From positions 1-26,988 of IMG/VR virus record IMGVR_UViG_3300025435_000067: a stretch of 26,988 bases of DNA. One strand, 5' to 3'. The notes beneath the pieces were generated by a model. The model saw nothing but the letters and a program-made list of their open reading frames with translations, was not told the DNA's origin and searched no databases. This DNA comes from a virus. A program made the position numbers and the translations under genes. Shown here piece by piece: positions 5,524 through 13,714 of this stretch (position 1 is the first letter of the stretch; every line of letters starts with the position of its first letter).

Positions 5524-6633
5524 TTATAAACTGAATCCGCTAAAGCTATTTTCATCCACGTCTTGTTTTACACCGCCGTTGATATAGCTAGTTATCTCTG
5601 TTTCTTGAGGCGCAACTTGTACTTCACTACCTGCTATCCATTTCTGCGTCCAAGGAAGTGGATTACTGCCGCCCTTGTATTTGCTAGGAAGCCCAATAGC
5701 AGTCATCCTCTTGTTTGCAATCCAGTCTACATATTCACATAGTAGTTGGTAGTTGAGACCGATCATTGATCCATCCTTAAACAGATATTCTGCCCATTTC
5801 TTTTCCTGTTCTACAGCATCATCGAATAGTTTGATAGCAGCTTCACGACATTCTTCTTCTATGGTTATATAGTCTGGATCGTCTTTGGGTAAAATCTTCA
5901 ATAGGGTCTGCGTAGCAGCCAAGTGTATGTTTTCGTCTCTTGCGATAAACTTAATGATCTTAGCATTGCCTTCCATCTTCTTTACTTCGGCAAATGCCCA
6001 ACTACAAGCAAAGCTAACATAAAAACGAACACCTTCAAGGATATTAACACTCATAAGCGCAAGCCATAATGCTTTCTTATGTTGATAAGGTATTGGAATT
6101 AGATGAGAATGTGTTTTGCTAGCCGCACGATTGTTCATATCAATCAGTTCATCATAATACTTGCTAATATCGCCAGCGCAGTCTACGATCTCTTGGATGT
6201 CCATCATCTCATCAAATATCTTGCTGGGATTACTATATACATTTCTTATGATATGTGTATAACTGCGGCTATGGATAGTCTCACTGAACGTCCAAGTTGT
6301 GATCCAAGTTTCTAGTTCCGGCAGGCTGCAGATTGGTCCAAAGGCAGCTGTCGGAGCTCGCCCTTGTACACTGTCTAACAAGATCTGTCGTTTTAAATTT
6401 GACGTGAAGATATGCTGTTCGTGTATGGTTAGATCTTTGAAATCTTTGGCATCGCGGAGGATATCAACTTCTTCCGGTCTCCAAAAAAATCCTAGCTGCT
6501 TTTCTGTCAGTTTATCAAACTGCTTATACTTCATAGTATCGTAGCGTTGGATACTGACTCCGCCGTCGGGATCTAAAAAAGCTAGGCTCTTTGTATGATC
6601 TGATTTCTTCTTAGCGTCAAATACTGTACTCAT
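5524..6633 (-). CDS. nrdB: Ribonucleoside-diphosphate reductase class Ia, beta subunit
   Basis: A 369-residue radical-generating subunit, which holds the di-iron centre that makes the tyrosyl radical for dNTP synthesis. Iron ligands are visible: Asp87 (LLDSVQGR), Glu118 and His121 (SETIHS), the Glu of ILEGVRFYVSF, and the Glu and His of RDENIH. The radical Tyr125 sits four residues after the ligand His (HSRSY), so this is the tyrosyl (Ia) type. The acidic C-terminal tail ends SFSGFSL, the part that docks on NrdA. The ATG at 6633 overlaps the nrdA stop (ATGA); a TTG three codons upstream is the alternative. It is translated with nrdA and supplies phage DNA precursors. Confidence 0.96.
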   Translation of the reverse strand: MSTVFDAKKKSDHTKSLAFLDPDGGVSIQRYDTMKYKQFDKLTEKQLGFFWRPEEVDILRDAKDFKDLTIHEQHIFTSNLKRQILLDSVQGRAPTAAFGPICSLPELETWITTWTFSETIHSRSYTHIIRNVYSNPSKIFDEMMDIQEIVDCAGDISKYYDELIDMNNRAASKTHSHLIPIPYQHKKALWLALMSVNILEGVRFYVSFACSWAFAEVKKMEGNAKIIKFIARDENIHLAATQTLLKILPKDDPDYITIEEECREAAIKLFDDAVEQEKKWAEYLFKDGSMIGLNYQLLCEYVDWIANKRMTAIGLPSKYKGGSNPLPWTQKWIAGSEVQVAPQETEITSYINGGVKQDVDENSFSGFSL

Positions 6634-8927
6634 ATTACACAACTCTCACAATCTTCTTGTGGAGGCAAATCATCTAATTGCCCTTCTTCTGCTTTATTAA
6701 CATCGATTTCTCCTTGCCCGTCATTGCTATTAAAATAATATAACTGTTTTCCACCTAGCTTGTAGAATTGTAAAATATGTCCTAGCATAACACTCAATGG
6801 AATCTTTTCATCTTCGTAATGTGCTGGATTATAGCTAGTATTAACACTTATACCCTGATCAATATATTTCTGTAGAACAGCACAGATATTAAGATATCCT
6901 TCTGGACTCTTTTGATCCCATAGCAATTCATACTTATTCTTTAATCGTCGATATTCTGGTACTACCTGCTTTAGCACACCATGCTTGCTTTGCTTTACGC
7001 TAATATGGCTACGTGGCGGTTCGATGCCGTTGGTAGCATTAGCGATTTGCGCTGAAGTTTCAGCTGGCATGATTGCCATTAGCGTAGCATTACGTATACC
7101 ATATTGTTTTAGGTCATTGCGGAGCTCGTCCCACGGCATACGCTCAACATATGGTACTAACGTATCTATATGCAGGCTTCTAGTATCGATCGGTACTATG
7201 CCCTTTGCGTATTTCGTGTCTTGCGGACGGCCACAAGGACCTTGTTCTTTTGCTAGAGTAACCGAAGCTTTAATGAGATAATAACTCATAGCTTCCATAT
7301 ACTCATCTAACTTCACTAGGCTGCTATTGTCGCTATATTTGAAATCATTCTTAGCTAACCAATAGGCGAGATTAATGATGCCGATGCCCAGTGGGCGATG
7401 GTCCAAGGTAGCTAATCTAGCAGCCATAACAGGATAGTCTTGATAACTTAACAATGCGTCTAATCCACGCACTGCTAGTTCACAAGGTTTTTCAAAATCC
7501 TTAGGATCTTTTATATTGCCCCAGTTAACAGCGGAGAGGGTGCAGAGCGCTATGCGTCCGTCTTCGTCGAAGATGTGATTAAGCGGCCTTGTCGGTAGAT
7601 CAATCTCGCAACAGAGATTGCTCTGCTTGATAGGTGCTACAGTCTCATCAAAACTACTGTGGGTGTTTGCGTTGTCCACATTCTGTAGATATATCCGTCC
7701 GGTGTCTTTTCTTTCCTGCATAAAGCTGCTGAATAGATCAATAGCTTTCATAGTCTTCTTACGTAGTTTAGTATTCTTCTCGGCAGCTACATACAGCTGC
7801 TCAAATAACGACTGATCACTGAAAAAGGCTGTATAGAGATCAGGTACGTCATTAGGACTGAACAAAGTTATATCACCTCCTTGAATCAAACGTTGATAGA
7901 ACAGTCTATTAAACTGTACCCCATAGTCCATGTGACGTACCCTATTATCTTCAACGCCCTTATTATTTTTAAGGACGAGAAGCTCTTCTACCTCTAGATG
8001 CCAGATTGGATAATAGAGCGTTGCTGCTCCATTACGTACTCCACCCTGGCTACAGCTACGCACTGCTGCTTGGAACATCTTGTAGAAAGGAACAACACCA
8101 GTGTGACTGGCATCTCCATTCCTGATAGGTGATCCAAGAGCTCTTATTCTACCAGCACCAATGCCAATGCCTGCCTTTTGGCTGACATATTTTACTATGG
8201 CGCTGGTTGTAGCATTGATTGAATCTAAGCTGTCATCAGTTTCGATCAATACACAACTACTAAACTGCTTTTGGGGACTACGTAACCCAGCCATGATCGG
8301 CGTAGGTAAACTGATCTGATGTGTGCTGATACACTCATAATAGTCCTTGATCCACTGCATACGTGTTTCTTTAGGATAGCTATTAAACAATGTAGCTGCT
8401 ATTAATATATAACATACCTGTGGAGTCTCTAATATCTGCCCAGTGACACGATTCTGTATTAGATACTTACCGCGCAACTGTTCCATTGCTACGTATGTTA
8501 GCTTCATATCACGTTCGTGGTCAACAAAAGAATTAATCTTTTCCCATTCTTCTTCGCTGTACCAGTTTAAGAATTCAGAAGTATAATACCCTATTGTTAC
8601 ATTTTTCCTTACTAAATCTATCAGCTTATATGGTGCATATCCATCATAGACTTCTTTCCTAAGAGCATAGTTGATAAGCCTACCTGCAACATATTGATAG
8701 TTAGGAGTTTCTTCAGAGATCAGATCAGCTGCTGCCTTGATCAGAGTTTCTTGCACATCTTTAGTCTTGATATTGTTATAAAACTGTAATTGGCTACGTA
8801 TCTCTAATTCACTTGGACTAACTCCTGCTAATCCCTCAGTCGCCCAAAACACGACCTTATGTAGTTTCTCTAAATCTAAATCTTCTTTGTGTCCATCTCG
8901 CTTAGTGACAGTGATGCGTGAGCTCAT
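6630..8927 (-). CDS. nrdA: Ribonucleoside-diphosphate reductase class Ia, alpha subunit
   Basis: A 765-residue catalytic subunit, almost the length of E. coli NrdA. The key residues fall at the same numbers as in that enzyme: Cys225 (FSSCVL), Asn437, Cys439 and Glu441 (NLCCEIDL), Cys462 (ALCTLSAVNWG), and the radical-transfer pair Tyr730/Tyr731 (LYYFNSNDG). The C-terminal shuttle cysteines are Cys760 and Cys763 in CESCVI. An ATP-cone-like N-terminus (about 5-90) suggests allosteric activity control, although its key residues cannot be confirmed by eye. It converts NDPs to dNDPs with NrdB, and glutaredoxin is encoded two genes on. GAGGAAGAG precedes the ATG. Upstream lie both an ACTAAATA octamer and a sigma70-type promoter. 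Confidence 0.97.
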   Translation of the reverse strand: MSSRITVTKRDGHKEDLDLEKLHKVVFWATEGLAGVSPSELEIRSQLQFYNNIKTKDVQETLIKAAADLISEETPNYQYVAGRLINYALRKEVYDGYAPYKLIDLVRKNVTIGYYTSEFLNWYSEEEWEKINSFVDHERDMKLTYVAMEQLRGKYLIQNRVTGQILETPQVCYILIAATLFNSYPKETRMQWIKDYYECISTHQISLPTPIMAGLRSPQKQFSSCVLIETDDSLDSINATTSAIVKYVSQKAGIGIGAGRIRALGSPIRNGDASHTGVVPFYKMFQAAVRSCSQGGVRNGAATLYYPIWHLEVEELLVLKNNKGVEDNRVRHMDYGVQFNRLFYQRLIQGGDITLFSPNDVPDLYTAFFSDQSLFEQLYVAAEKNTKLRKKTMKAIDLFSSFMQERKDTGRIYLQNVDNANTHSSFDETVAPIKQSNLCCEIDLPTRPLNHIFDEDGRIALCTLSAVNWGNIKDPKDFEKPCELAVRGLDALLSYQDYPVMAARLATLDHRPLGIGIINLAYWLAKNDFKYSDNSSLVKLDEYMEAMSYYLIKASVTLAKEQGPCGRPQDTKYAKGIVPIDTRSLHIDTLVPYVERMPWDELRNDLKQYGIRNATLMAIMPAETSAQIANATNGIEPPRSHISVKQSKHGVLKQVVPEYRRLKNKYELLWDQKSPEGYLNICAVLQKYIDQGISVNTSYNPAHYEDEKIPLSVMLGHILQFYKLGGKQLYYFNSNDGQGEIDVNKAEEGQLDDLPPQEDCESCVI

Positions 8928-8944
8928 TTCTCTTCCTCTTTGCT

Positions 8945-9055
8945 TTAAAAAATCGTCGGATATTTAGTGGTACCGTTTTTATAGAATTCTAGTAGTATAT
9001 TATGATTGCTATAGATGATAAATTGTCTCGTAAATCGCATCACTACGTCCCGCAT
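8945..9055 (-). CDS. Possible leader peptide upstream of nrdA
   Basis: A 36-codon frame (MRDVVMRFTRQFIIYSNHN..., ending YPTIF then TAA) fills the leader between the nrd promoter and nrdA, ending 17 bases before the nrdA ATG. Its first ATG falls only a few bases after the predicted transcription start, and neither ATG has a good Shine-Dalgarno. It could be a small phage protein, a regulatory leader, or chance. There is no recognisable family. Confidence 0.35.
   Translation of the reverse strand: MRDVVMRFTRQFIIYSNHNILLEFYKNGTTKYPTIF
8961..8968 (-). promoter_or_regulatory. ACTAAATA late-type octamer before nrdA
   Basis: It lies 33 bases before the nrdA start codon, downstream of the sigma70-type promoter. 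It could keep nrd expression going in the late phase. Its second base differs from the T4 octamer. Confidence 0.35.
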
Positions 9056-9064
9056 AATCTATAC

Positions 9065-9093
9065 AGTATATAACCTTTTTGTGGTATTGTCTA
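9065..9093 (-). promoter_or_regulatory. Sigma70-type promoter of the nrdA-nrdB-grx operon
   Basis: TAGACA (9093-9088), a 17-base spacer and TATACT (9070-9065) match the consensus at 5/6 in each box. The predicted mRNA has a leader of about 130 bases before nrdA. Confidence 0.8.
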
Positions 9094-9103
9094 TGAATTT
9101 TTA

Positions 9104-9946
9104 TTAACTAAATCGGTCCATCATATGGCGGAACCAGTGTGGGGTGCCTAGTTCCATATTGACAGATTCTAACTGTGGACCGTTGGGATCTCTAGCTAAA
9201 GTACCCTTAAACTCTTGTGTTAGTCTATCAAATTCGTGATGACCTTTAAGTTTCTCTAATATAGAATCCACGCTAGCCAGATCATTCATATTAGCAGCAT
9301 TACCAAGCAGCATTTTTGCCATTTTATTTGGATCGTTAGTTAATACTTCTTTAGTAGTCCTGTCTACTAGTCCCTGTGTTGGACTATACATCCAGTTAGG
9401 ATTGACCGCTTTTGCTAATCCAGCTAGCAGTTGGTGTCTATGGGCACCTTTAAACTTGCTGCCTTCCTTACCGCCGCGCATAGCCCACTGTTGGTACTTT
9501 GGGTCACCAGTAAACATAAAATCTGTCTGTACAAATCCCTTGCTAGCGTCACCTAATATAGGGGTGCGGAAATGCACACTATTGCCTGTCAGCTGTATCC
9601 AGCCGTCTTTCTTGGCTCCCATCATCTTGTTCTTGGCTTTGTTTAGGACATCATCTTTAGCTACACCATTCTTTAGGCACCAAGCCATTAATAGATGCAC
9701 TAGCTGTTCTTTAGATATTTCACGTTCGTCTACGCTTAGATCTAGATCTCCCGAAGTAGTCACACGACCCACAGTTCCTAACCATTTTACAGGATGCCCT
9801 GTATCGTCTAGATCTTTGGTAAAATCTAATCCCGTGATACCTTCTAACCATTTGATAGTTCCGGGTACTTCTGCCTTATCGATCCTTCTAGTAATATCGT
9901 GATCTTCACCGTCTTTGAAAATATTGCCGCCTTCTAAAAGTATCAT
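9104..9946 (-). CDS. Nucleotidyltransferase-fold protein
   Basis: A 280-residue protein. GTVGRVTTSGDLDLSVD (about 57-73) has the glycine start and paired Asp67/Asp69 of the nucleotidyltransferase superfamily (GSxxxxxSDxDL), and Asp142 in VQTDFMF on a later strand fits the third metal ligand. Such enzymes add nucleotides to RNA, antibiotics or proteins; the substrate here is not evident. A helical, basic C-terminal half (about 160-265) may be an accessory domain. An AATAAATA octamer and GGGGAAAG precede the ATG. It follows the tail-spike region, yet looks enzymatic. It could be a tRNA- or poly(A)-polymerase-like enzyme, or a virion protein that has kept the fold. Fold likely, role unknown. Confidence 0.65.
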   Translation of the reverse strand: MILLEGGNIFKDGEDHDITRRIDKAEVPGTIKWLEGITGLDFTKDLDDTGHPVKWLGTVGRVTTSGDLDLSVDEREISKEQLVHLLMAWCLKNGVAKDDVLNKAKNKMMGAKKDGWIQLTGNSVHFRTPILGDASKGFVQTDFMFTGDPKYQQWAMRGGKEGSKFKGAHRHQLLAGLAKAVNPNWMYSPTQGLVDRTTKEVLTNDPNKMAKMLLGNAANMNDLASVDSILEKLKGHHEFDRLTQEFKGTLARDPNGPQLESVNMELGTPHWFRHMMDRFS

Positions 9947-9965
9947 TAGCTTTCCCCGTAGTGAA

Positions 9966-9973
9966 TATTTATT
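9966..9973 (-). promoter_or_regulatory. AATAAATA late-type octamer before the nucleotidyltransferase gene
   Basis: It lies 19 bases before the start codon and overlaps the stop of the upstream gene. It shares the longer context ATCTAATAAATAT with the octamer at 4387-4394. Confidence 0.55.
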
Positions 9974-10397
9974 AGATATCGTCTCTCATCACATAGGATT
10001 GATTGATCCATAAGTTAGGCAATTCTTTCCTAGTCACGGTAGAATCATAGCGATAGCCTACGATCTTATCGTCTACGATCAACAGATAATAGAATCTATG
10101 TTCCTTTTTATCATTTGCTATCTGTATCTCAAAGTAACTATCTTTGAATCTATCGGTTAATTTAAGTGTATAATATATGGCCAATATCTTGCTGAAATCG
10201 CAATACTTATTCTCGTCTATCAGTTGCCAAGCTAATGGCCAACTGTTCTGATCAAAAGGATCGCAGCTCATAGCACTGATAGGTGCTTTGTTCCAAAATT
10301 CTATAGTTGTCTTTACAGGATCAGAATCTTGCTCGAGACTATCTCTAAATTCTCGCCAAGACTCTATCCTATCCTCAAACTTTTTAAAGAACATCAT
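9972..10397 (-). CDS. Conserved phage-type protein of unknown function
   Basis: A 141-residue protein that begins MMFFKKFEDRIESWREFRDSLE, is rich in aromatic residues (SWPLAWQLIDENKYCDFSKILAIYYTLKL) and has a strand-rich second half (YFEIQIANDKKEHRFYYLLIVDDKIVGYRYDS). There are no membrane segments and no clear catalytic motif. Its first ATG overlaps the tail-spike stop (AATGATG), so it is probably translated with it; either of the two tandem ATGs may be used. Location after a spike gene allows a fibre-assembly chaperone role, but that is a guess from context. Confidence 0.75.
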   Translation of the reverse strand: MMFFKKFEDRIESWREFRDSLEQDSDPVKTTIEFWNKAPISAMSCDPFDQNSWPLAWQLIDENKYCDFSKILAIYYTLKLTDRFKDSYFEIQIANDKKEHRFYYLLIVDDKIVGYRYDSTVTRKELPNLWINQSYVMRDDI

Positions 10398-12067
10398 TTT
10401 GTTAACGTGCGATATGTATAATTCATAGTGGCGCTACCGTTATTAAGAGGATTAGTATAGTTTATTATCATAGTATCGACTACAGTAGTACCTGGAGAAA
10501 ATCCATATAGATCTATAGCGAATTTAATATTTTCTACTGAAACATCACCTGTATAACCAAAATCGTCGTGTATATGATATATAGGAGGATTAACACCATC
10601 TGTCAAGCTAGTTCCTACATTTAAAGTAATATGTAATACACCAGTCCTAATAGCTCTTCCGCCGATTGTTCCGGGAAACTTATCAATGACATAATCTATC
10701 TCGTATGTGGCAGAATTAATCGCTGGAAAACGCATAAGAGGAACAGGAACAGTTCCTGTTTCTATTATGTCTACTTGGTAACCAAAGTCGTCGTATAACA
10801 TACCAGTAGTTTCTACGTTTGGAACAAACGGATTCAATCCATACTCTGTCTGATTCTTGAGTTTCTTATTCCTCTCAAAATAATCATCCGTGCTTTTATT
10901 ATTAGAAGTAGAAAACTTAATAATAGGATATAATGCGCTAGCATAGGAATTATTGTTATTACCGACTATATAGAATTTATTGGATTTACTAATATTACCG
11001 TATGATGAAGTCAAACTAGTTCCGGGTTTAATCCAGATACCATATCTGTCGATTTGATCAAAATAATTGTTGTTGATAGAAGCATTGAGAGATCCAGTGA
11101 CTCCTCCACCTAATGTTATACCGTCAAACAACTGTGAGAATGTGCAGTTCTCAAACTGTACATAATTTGATTCTGATTCGCTATAAGCACCATAGCCTGT
11201 AGCGTTGAATATACAGAATCTAAAAAGTATATTGTTGTTACAGAAAACAGGACTATTGCTCCTAAAATAAACACCTGACTGTGTGTCGTTTGTTAGATAT
11301 GTTACTGTTACTGTCGGATCTGTACCGTTAGAGTATATGCCAACAAATTTAACATTATCGTAAACGGTAGTATCACTATTGTCAGATAATACTATAGAGC
11401 GCGGCGTAGTGTTTTGTAATGTCATATTAGATATGGTTATAAATCTAGGCCTCTTGAGGTAATACATATTTCCAAATGCTGTATAGTTTCCGGGAGTGCT
11501 GTTTCCGTCTACTGTCCTAAAGACAACCGCACCACTAGTATCACTGCTGATCTGTTTTATTATAGTGCAATCCATACCTTCACCTGCTAGATGTGCATAG
11601 GGAGGTATCCTTAGTTCTTTTGTAATATTATAAGTTCCAGCTTCAAAATATAAGATCACTTTGCTCTGTACATTGGTTATCGAAGCTGGGTTAATGAACA
11701 GCTGATCTATAGCATTTTGTATAGCATTAGTATCGTCTACAAATCCGTCTCCCTTAGCCCCAAAAGCCCTAACACTTACAATATCATCTAGTCTGTCTTG
11801 TAAGGTCCTTTGTGTATCAGGAACGATAGAAGTATCATTTTTCTTGTATTGATAGATAGCAGCTAATTCTAATATGTTGTCGTGTTCTGTGATTACTTTG
11901 GTATTACCGACATAAGGAGCGCCTTCAGATACTGCTCCATTTCCTATGTATAATTCTTGTGTATCTATAGCCCAAGCAAATTCGCCACTAGCTAACTGCG
12001 GCAGCCCTGTACCGCCGCTTGCTTGACCACGCCTTATTTGGATTCTCGAGATTTGGACTACAGCCAT
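10394..12067 (-). CDS. Tail spike/fibre with pectate-lyase-type beta-helix
   Basis: A 557-residue protein. The N-terminus (IQIRRGQASGGTGLPQLASG, then a WAIDTQELYIGNG segment) is a common anchoring motif of phage tail fibres. VSVRAFGAKGDGFVDDTNAIQNAI (about 97-120) is the start of the pectate lyase 3 superfamily fold, followed by Asn/Ser-rich coils (about 125-400) typical of a right-handed beta-helix, with FENCTF-like rungs. The C-terminal 130 residues look like a beta-rich trimer cap. It probably binds or degrades a host surface polysaccharide and decides host range. An ACTAAATA octamer and GGAG precede the start. The lyase fold is clear; enzymatic activity is not shown. Confidence 0.87.
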   Translation of the reverse strand: MAVVQISRIQIRRGQASGGTGLPQLASGEFAWAIDTQELYIGNGAVSEGAPYVGNTKVITEHDNILELAAIYQYKKNDTSIVPDTQRTLQDRLDDIVSVRAFGAKGDGFVDDTNAIQNAIDQLFINPASITNVQSKVILYFEAGTYNITKELRIPPYAHLAGEGMDCTIIKQISSDTSGAVVFRTVDGNSTPGNYTAFGNMYYLKRPRFITISNMTLQNTTPRSIVLSDNSDTTVYDNVKFVGIYSNGTDPTVTVTYLTNDTQSGVYFRSNSPVFCNNNILFRFCIFNATGYGAYSESESNYVQFENCTFSQLFDGITLGGGVTGSLNASINNNYFDQIDRYGIWIKPGTSLTSSYGNISKSNKFYIVGNNNNSYASALYPIIKFSTSNNKSTDDYFERNKKLKNQTEYGLNPFVPNVETTGMLYDDFGYQVDIIETGTVPVPLMRFPAINSATYEIDYVIDKFPGTIGGRAIRTGVLHITLNVGTSLTDGVNPPIYHIHDDFGYTGDVSVENIKFAIDLYGFSPGTTVVDTMIINYTNPLNNGSATMNYTYRTLTK

Positions 12068-12093
12068 TATATTACTCCACGAAGTGTTTCATA

Positions 12094-12101
12094 TATTTAG
12101 T
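12094..12101 (-). promoter_or_regulatory. ACTAAATA late-type octamer before the tail spike
   Basis: It lies 26 bases before the spike start codon and overlaps the stop of the upstream nuclease gene (AAC TAA ATA). Confidence 0.45.
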
Positions 12102-12774
12102 TGGTTAGATAGTATTGTTCTACCCTCTTCCACCATTCATTCTTCCAATGATCGTATTCATCCGGCCATAAGTCAAACTGTTGATATTGGAAATCTTGGC
12201 TGCACATAAAGATATGTCCTTCACGGATATCTGTGCCGTGTACTTCATTGTGTGCTTCAACATATGCTACTAGCTGTAGATAGTAATCTTCAACCCATTC
12301 CTTCTTCTTGGGCTTGTTAGTCTGCTTGTAATCCATTATGCAATGATTACCTTTATATACGCCAACTAGATCAGTAGTGCCTGCATATATCTTAGGAAAG
12401 AACAGATTTACTTCTTGTCCCCAAGCTTCTTCTAGATCAACTAAAGCTTTAGCCTGTATCTGTTCAGCCATTTTGCGGGCTTGTATAGAATAGGGATTTG
12501 TACCTGCGTCGGGCATAATCCCAGTTTCTATATAGACTTCAAGGAACTTGTGCATACGTGTTCCTCGCCCAGCAGCTTCGGTAGTTATCTCTTGTGCTTT
12601 TGCTTCACCAACACGCTTGCGCCATTCGATGAGATGCGTTTTGTCCTTAGTACGATCTAGGATCGTAGTAACACTGGCTACTGCATTACCGTCTGGACAC
12701 TCGTATAGCCTACGTCCTTCGACTGATTTCCGTTTTATAGAAGCGTAATCAAACTTCTTTTTGATAAATGTCAT
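12097..12774 (-). CDS. PD-(D/E)XK exonuclease, RecB/Cas4-like
   Basis: A 225-residue protein with the RecB-type nuclease core in order: His75 in GRGTRMHKFLEVYI, Glu121 in GQEVNLFFP, Asp135 in GTTDLVGVY, Asp148 and Lys150 in IMDYKQ, and the QxxxY motif Gln167-Tyr171 (LQLVAY). All expected metal-binding positions are present, so it is probably an active DNA exonuclease or endonuclease in phage replication, recombination or host DNA breakdown. It has no Cys cluster, so it is not a typical Cas4. Its start overlaps the lipoprotein stop. The family is firm, the exact reaction is not. Confidence 0.88.
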   Translation of the reverse strand: MTFIKKKFDYASIKRKSVEGRRLYECPDGNAVASVTTILDRTKDKTHLIEWRKRVGEAKAQEITTEAAGRGTRMHKFLEVYIETGIMPDAGTNPYSIQARKMAEQIQAKALVDLEEAWGQEVNLFFPKIYAGTTDLVGVYKGNHCIMDYKQTNKPKKKEWVEDYYLQLVAYVEAHNEVHGTDIREGHIFMCSQDFQYQQFDLWPDEYDHWKNEWWKRVEQYYLTN

Positions 12775-13025
12775 TTAGTCTTTTGGCCTAGATCGTAGGG
12801 CCTAGGCGGCGGAAGTGGGATTGATTCTATCTGTCGATTAGTAGTCTCATAAGTCGGAGGCGGAAGATAATTCCTGTCCTTTGGAACTTCTAAGCGAGGA
12901 CGTTCTACATAATCACCAGATATGGTTCTTTCATCTACTACTAGGACAGGAACTGTCCTAGTAGCATTAGAGCAACCTGCTACCAACGACGATAGCAATG
13001 TGCAGGCAAGTATCGACTTTTTCAT
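12771..13025 (-). CDS. Small proline-rich lipoprotein
   Basis: An 84-residue protein with a lipoprotein signal: MKKSILACTLLSSLVAGC, lipobox LVAGC with Cys18. The mature part is short and Pro/Arg-rich (ERPRLEVPKDRNYLPPPTYETT, IPLPPPRPYDL), which suggests an extended outer-membrane lipoprotein. That resembles outer-membrane spanin subunits (Rz1-like), which are small and Pro-rich. The start overlaps the stop of the two-TM protein (ATGA). No typical inner spanin is next to it, so the spanin idea is inference. It shares the promoter at 13342-13370. Confidence 0.8.
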   Translation of the reverse strand: MKKSILACTLLSSLVAGCSNATRTVPVLVVDERTISGDYVERPRLEVPKDRNYLPPPTYETTNRQIESIPLPPPRPYDLGQKTK

Positions 13026-13315
13026 ACTGCCCGCACCAGTTTTAGATTAACATACCGCTCTTTAAGGAGTAGGTAGCGCTTCTCTTCCTTTGATTGGTAA
13101 AAGGCATAAACGCCTACTAGTGTCAATATCCATAAGAAATTCAAAGCACAGGTATAGATAGTATTCAGCAATGTGCTCGAAAACATAAAGATACCGATTG
13201 AGCTAGTCACGATTACCAGTAAATGGAAGCAGCTAGAAAAGAAATGCTTGTAGTAGTTATTGCCGATTCCGTTATCGGATAAATCTAGTTCCAAAAGGTC
13301 CGTATCTGTATTCAT
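13022..13315 (-). CDS. Small membrane protein with two transmembrane segments
   Basis: A 97-residue protein with an acidic start (MNTDTDLLELDLSDNG), two hydrophobic segments (about 27-50, FSSCFHLLVIVTSSIGIFMF, and about 54-75, TCALNFLWILTLVGVYAFY) and a basic tail (KEEKRYLLLKERYVNLKL). It is holin-sized with a holin-like topology, and sits directly before a lipoprotein, so a lysis role is possible; superinfection exclusion is an alternative. CAGGAG precedes the ATG. A strong sigma70-type promoter drives it, unlike the late-type octamers expected of T4-like lysis genes, which argues for early host-membrane action. Confidence 0.75.
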   Translation of the reverse strand: MNTDTDLLELDLSDNGIGNNYYKHFFSSCFHLLVIVTSSIGIFMFSSTLLNTIYTCALNFLWILTLVGVYAFYQSKEEKRYLLLKERYVNLKLVRAV

Positions 13316-13341
13316 ATTTTTTATGCTCCTGTTATTTTAAC

Positions 13342-13370
13342 AGAATAACATATATTTTTACAAAAGTCAA
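13342..13370 (-). promoter_or_regulatory. Sigma70-type promoter of the membrane protein/lipoprotein/nuclease unit
   Basis: TTGACT (13370-13365), a 17-base spacer and TATTCT (13347-13342). The -35 overlaps the stop codon of the upstream gene. A small CTGTTA/TAACAG dyad (13329-13343) lies around the predicted start of transcription and touches the Shine-Dalgarno. Confidence 0.8.
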
Positions 13371-13714
13371 CCTTGACGTTTCTTAGCAGCATTCTTAGCC
13401 ATTTTGGCAATGTTAGCTTTTCTCTTGTCTGGAGTAGTAGGTGCGGCTTTCTTAGCTGCCTTAGCTTCGGTATTTAATTCTATACCTTCACCGCTATAGC
13501 TACGGACCACGGTCTTCCACATATCGGGATCCTGATTATATATAGCATTAAAACTATTATAATCTATCTGAGGCGTACCTGAGCCCTTCATATCTGCATT
13601 TAGTTGATCCCAAGTAAACTTTGCAGGTAATCCTGCATGATTATACTTGGCTATGGTATTCCTAAACAGAAGGACGAGGTCGGTGCCTGTGCTATCGACC
13701 TCGTATATTTTCAT
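13367..13714 (-). CDS. Small protein with basic C-terminal tail, unknown function
   Basis: A 115-residue protein starting MKIYEVDSTGTDLVLLFRNTIAKYNHAG. The first 75 residues look folded, with FTWDQLNADMKG and FNAIYNQDPDMWKTVV helices. The last 35 are Lys/Ala-rich (KAAKKAAPTTPDKRKANIAKMAKNAAKKRQG) and probably disordered and nucleic-acid-binding. The start overlaps the stop of the 732-residue protein gene (ATGA), so they are translated together. I do not recognise the family. Confidence 0.75.
   Translation of the reverse strand: MKIYEVDSTGTDLVLLFRNTIAKYNHAGLPAKFTWDQLNADMKGSGTPQIDYNSFNAIYNQDPDMWKTVVRSYSGEGIELNTEAKAAKKAAPTTPDKRKANIAKMAKNAAKKRQG

Noticed and set aside
12097-12774. Cas4 identity for the PD-(D/E)XK protein
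   Set aside because: The nuclease motifs fit RecB-type enzymes, but the four-Cys iron-sulfur cluster of Cas4 is missing.
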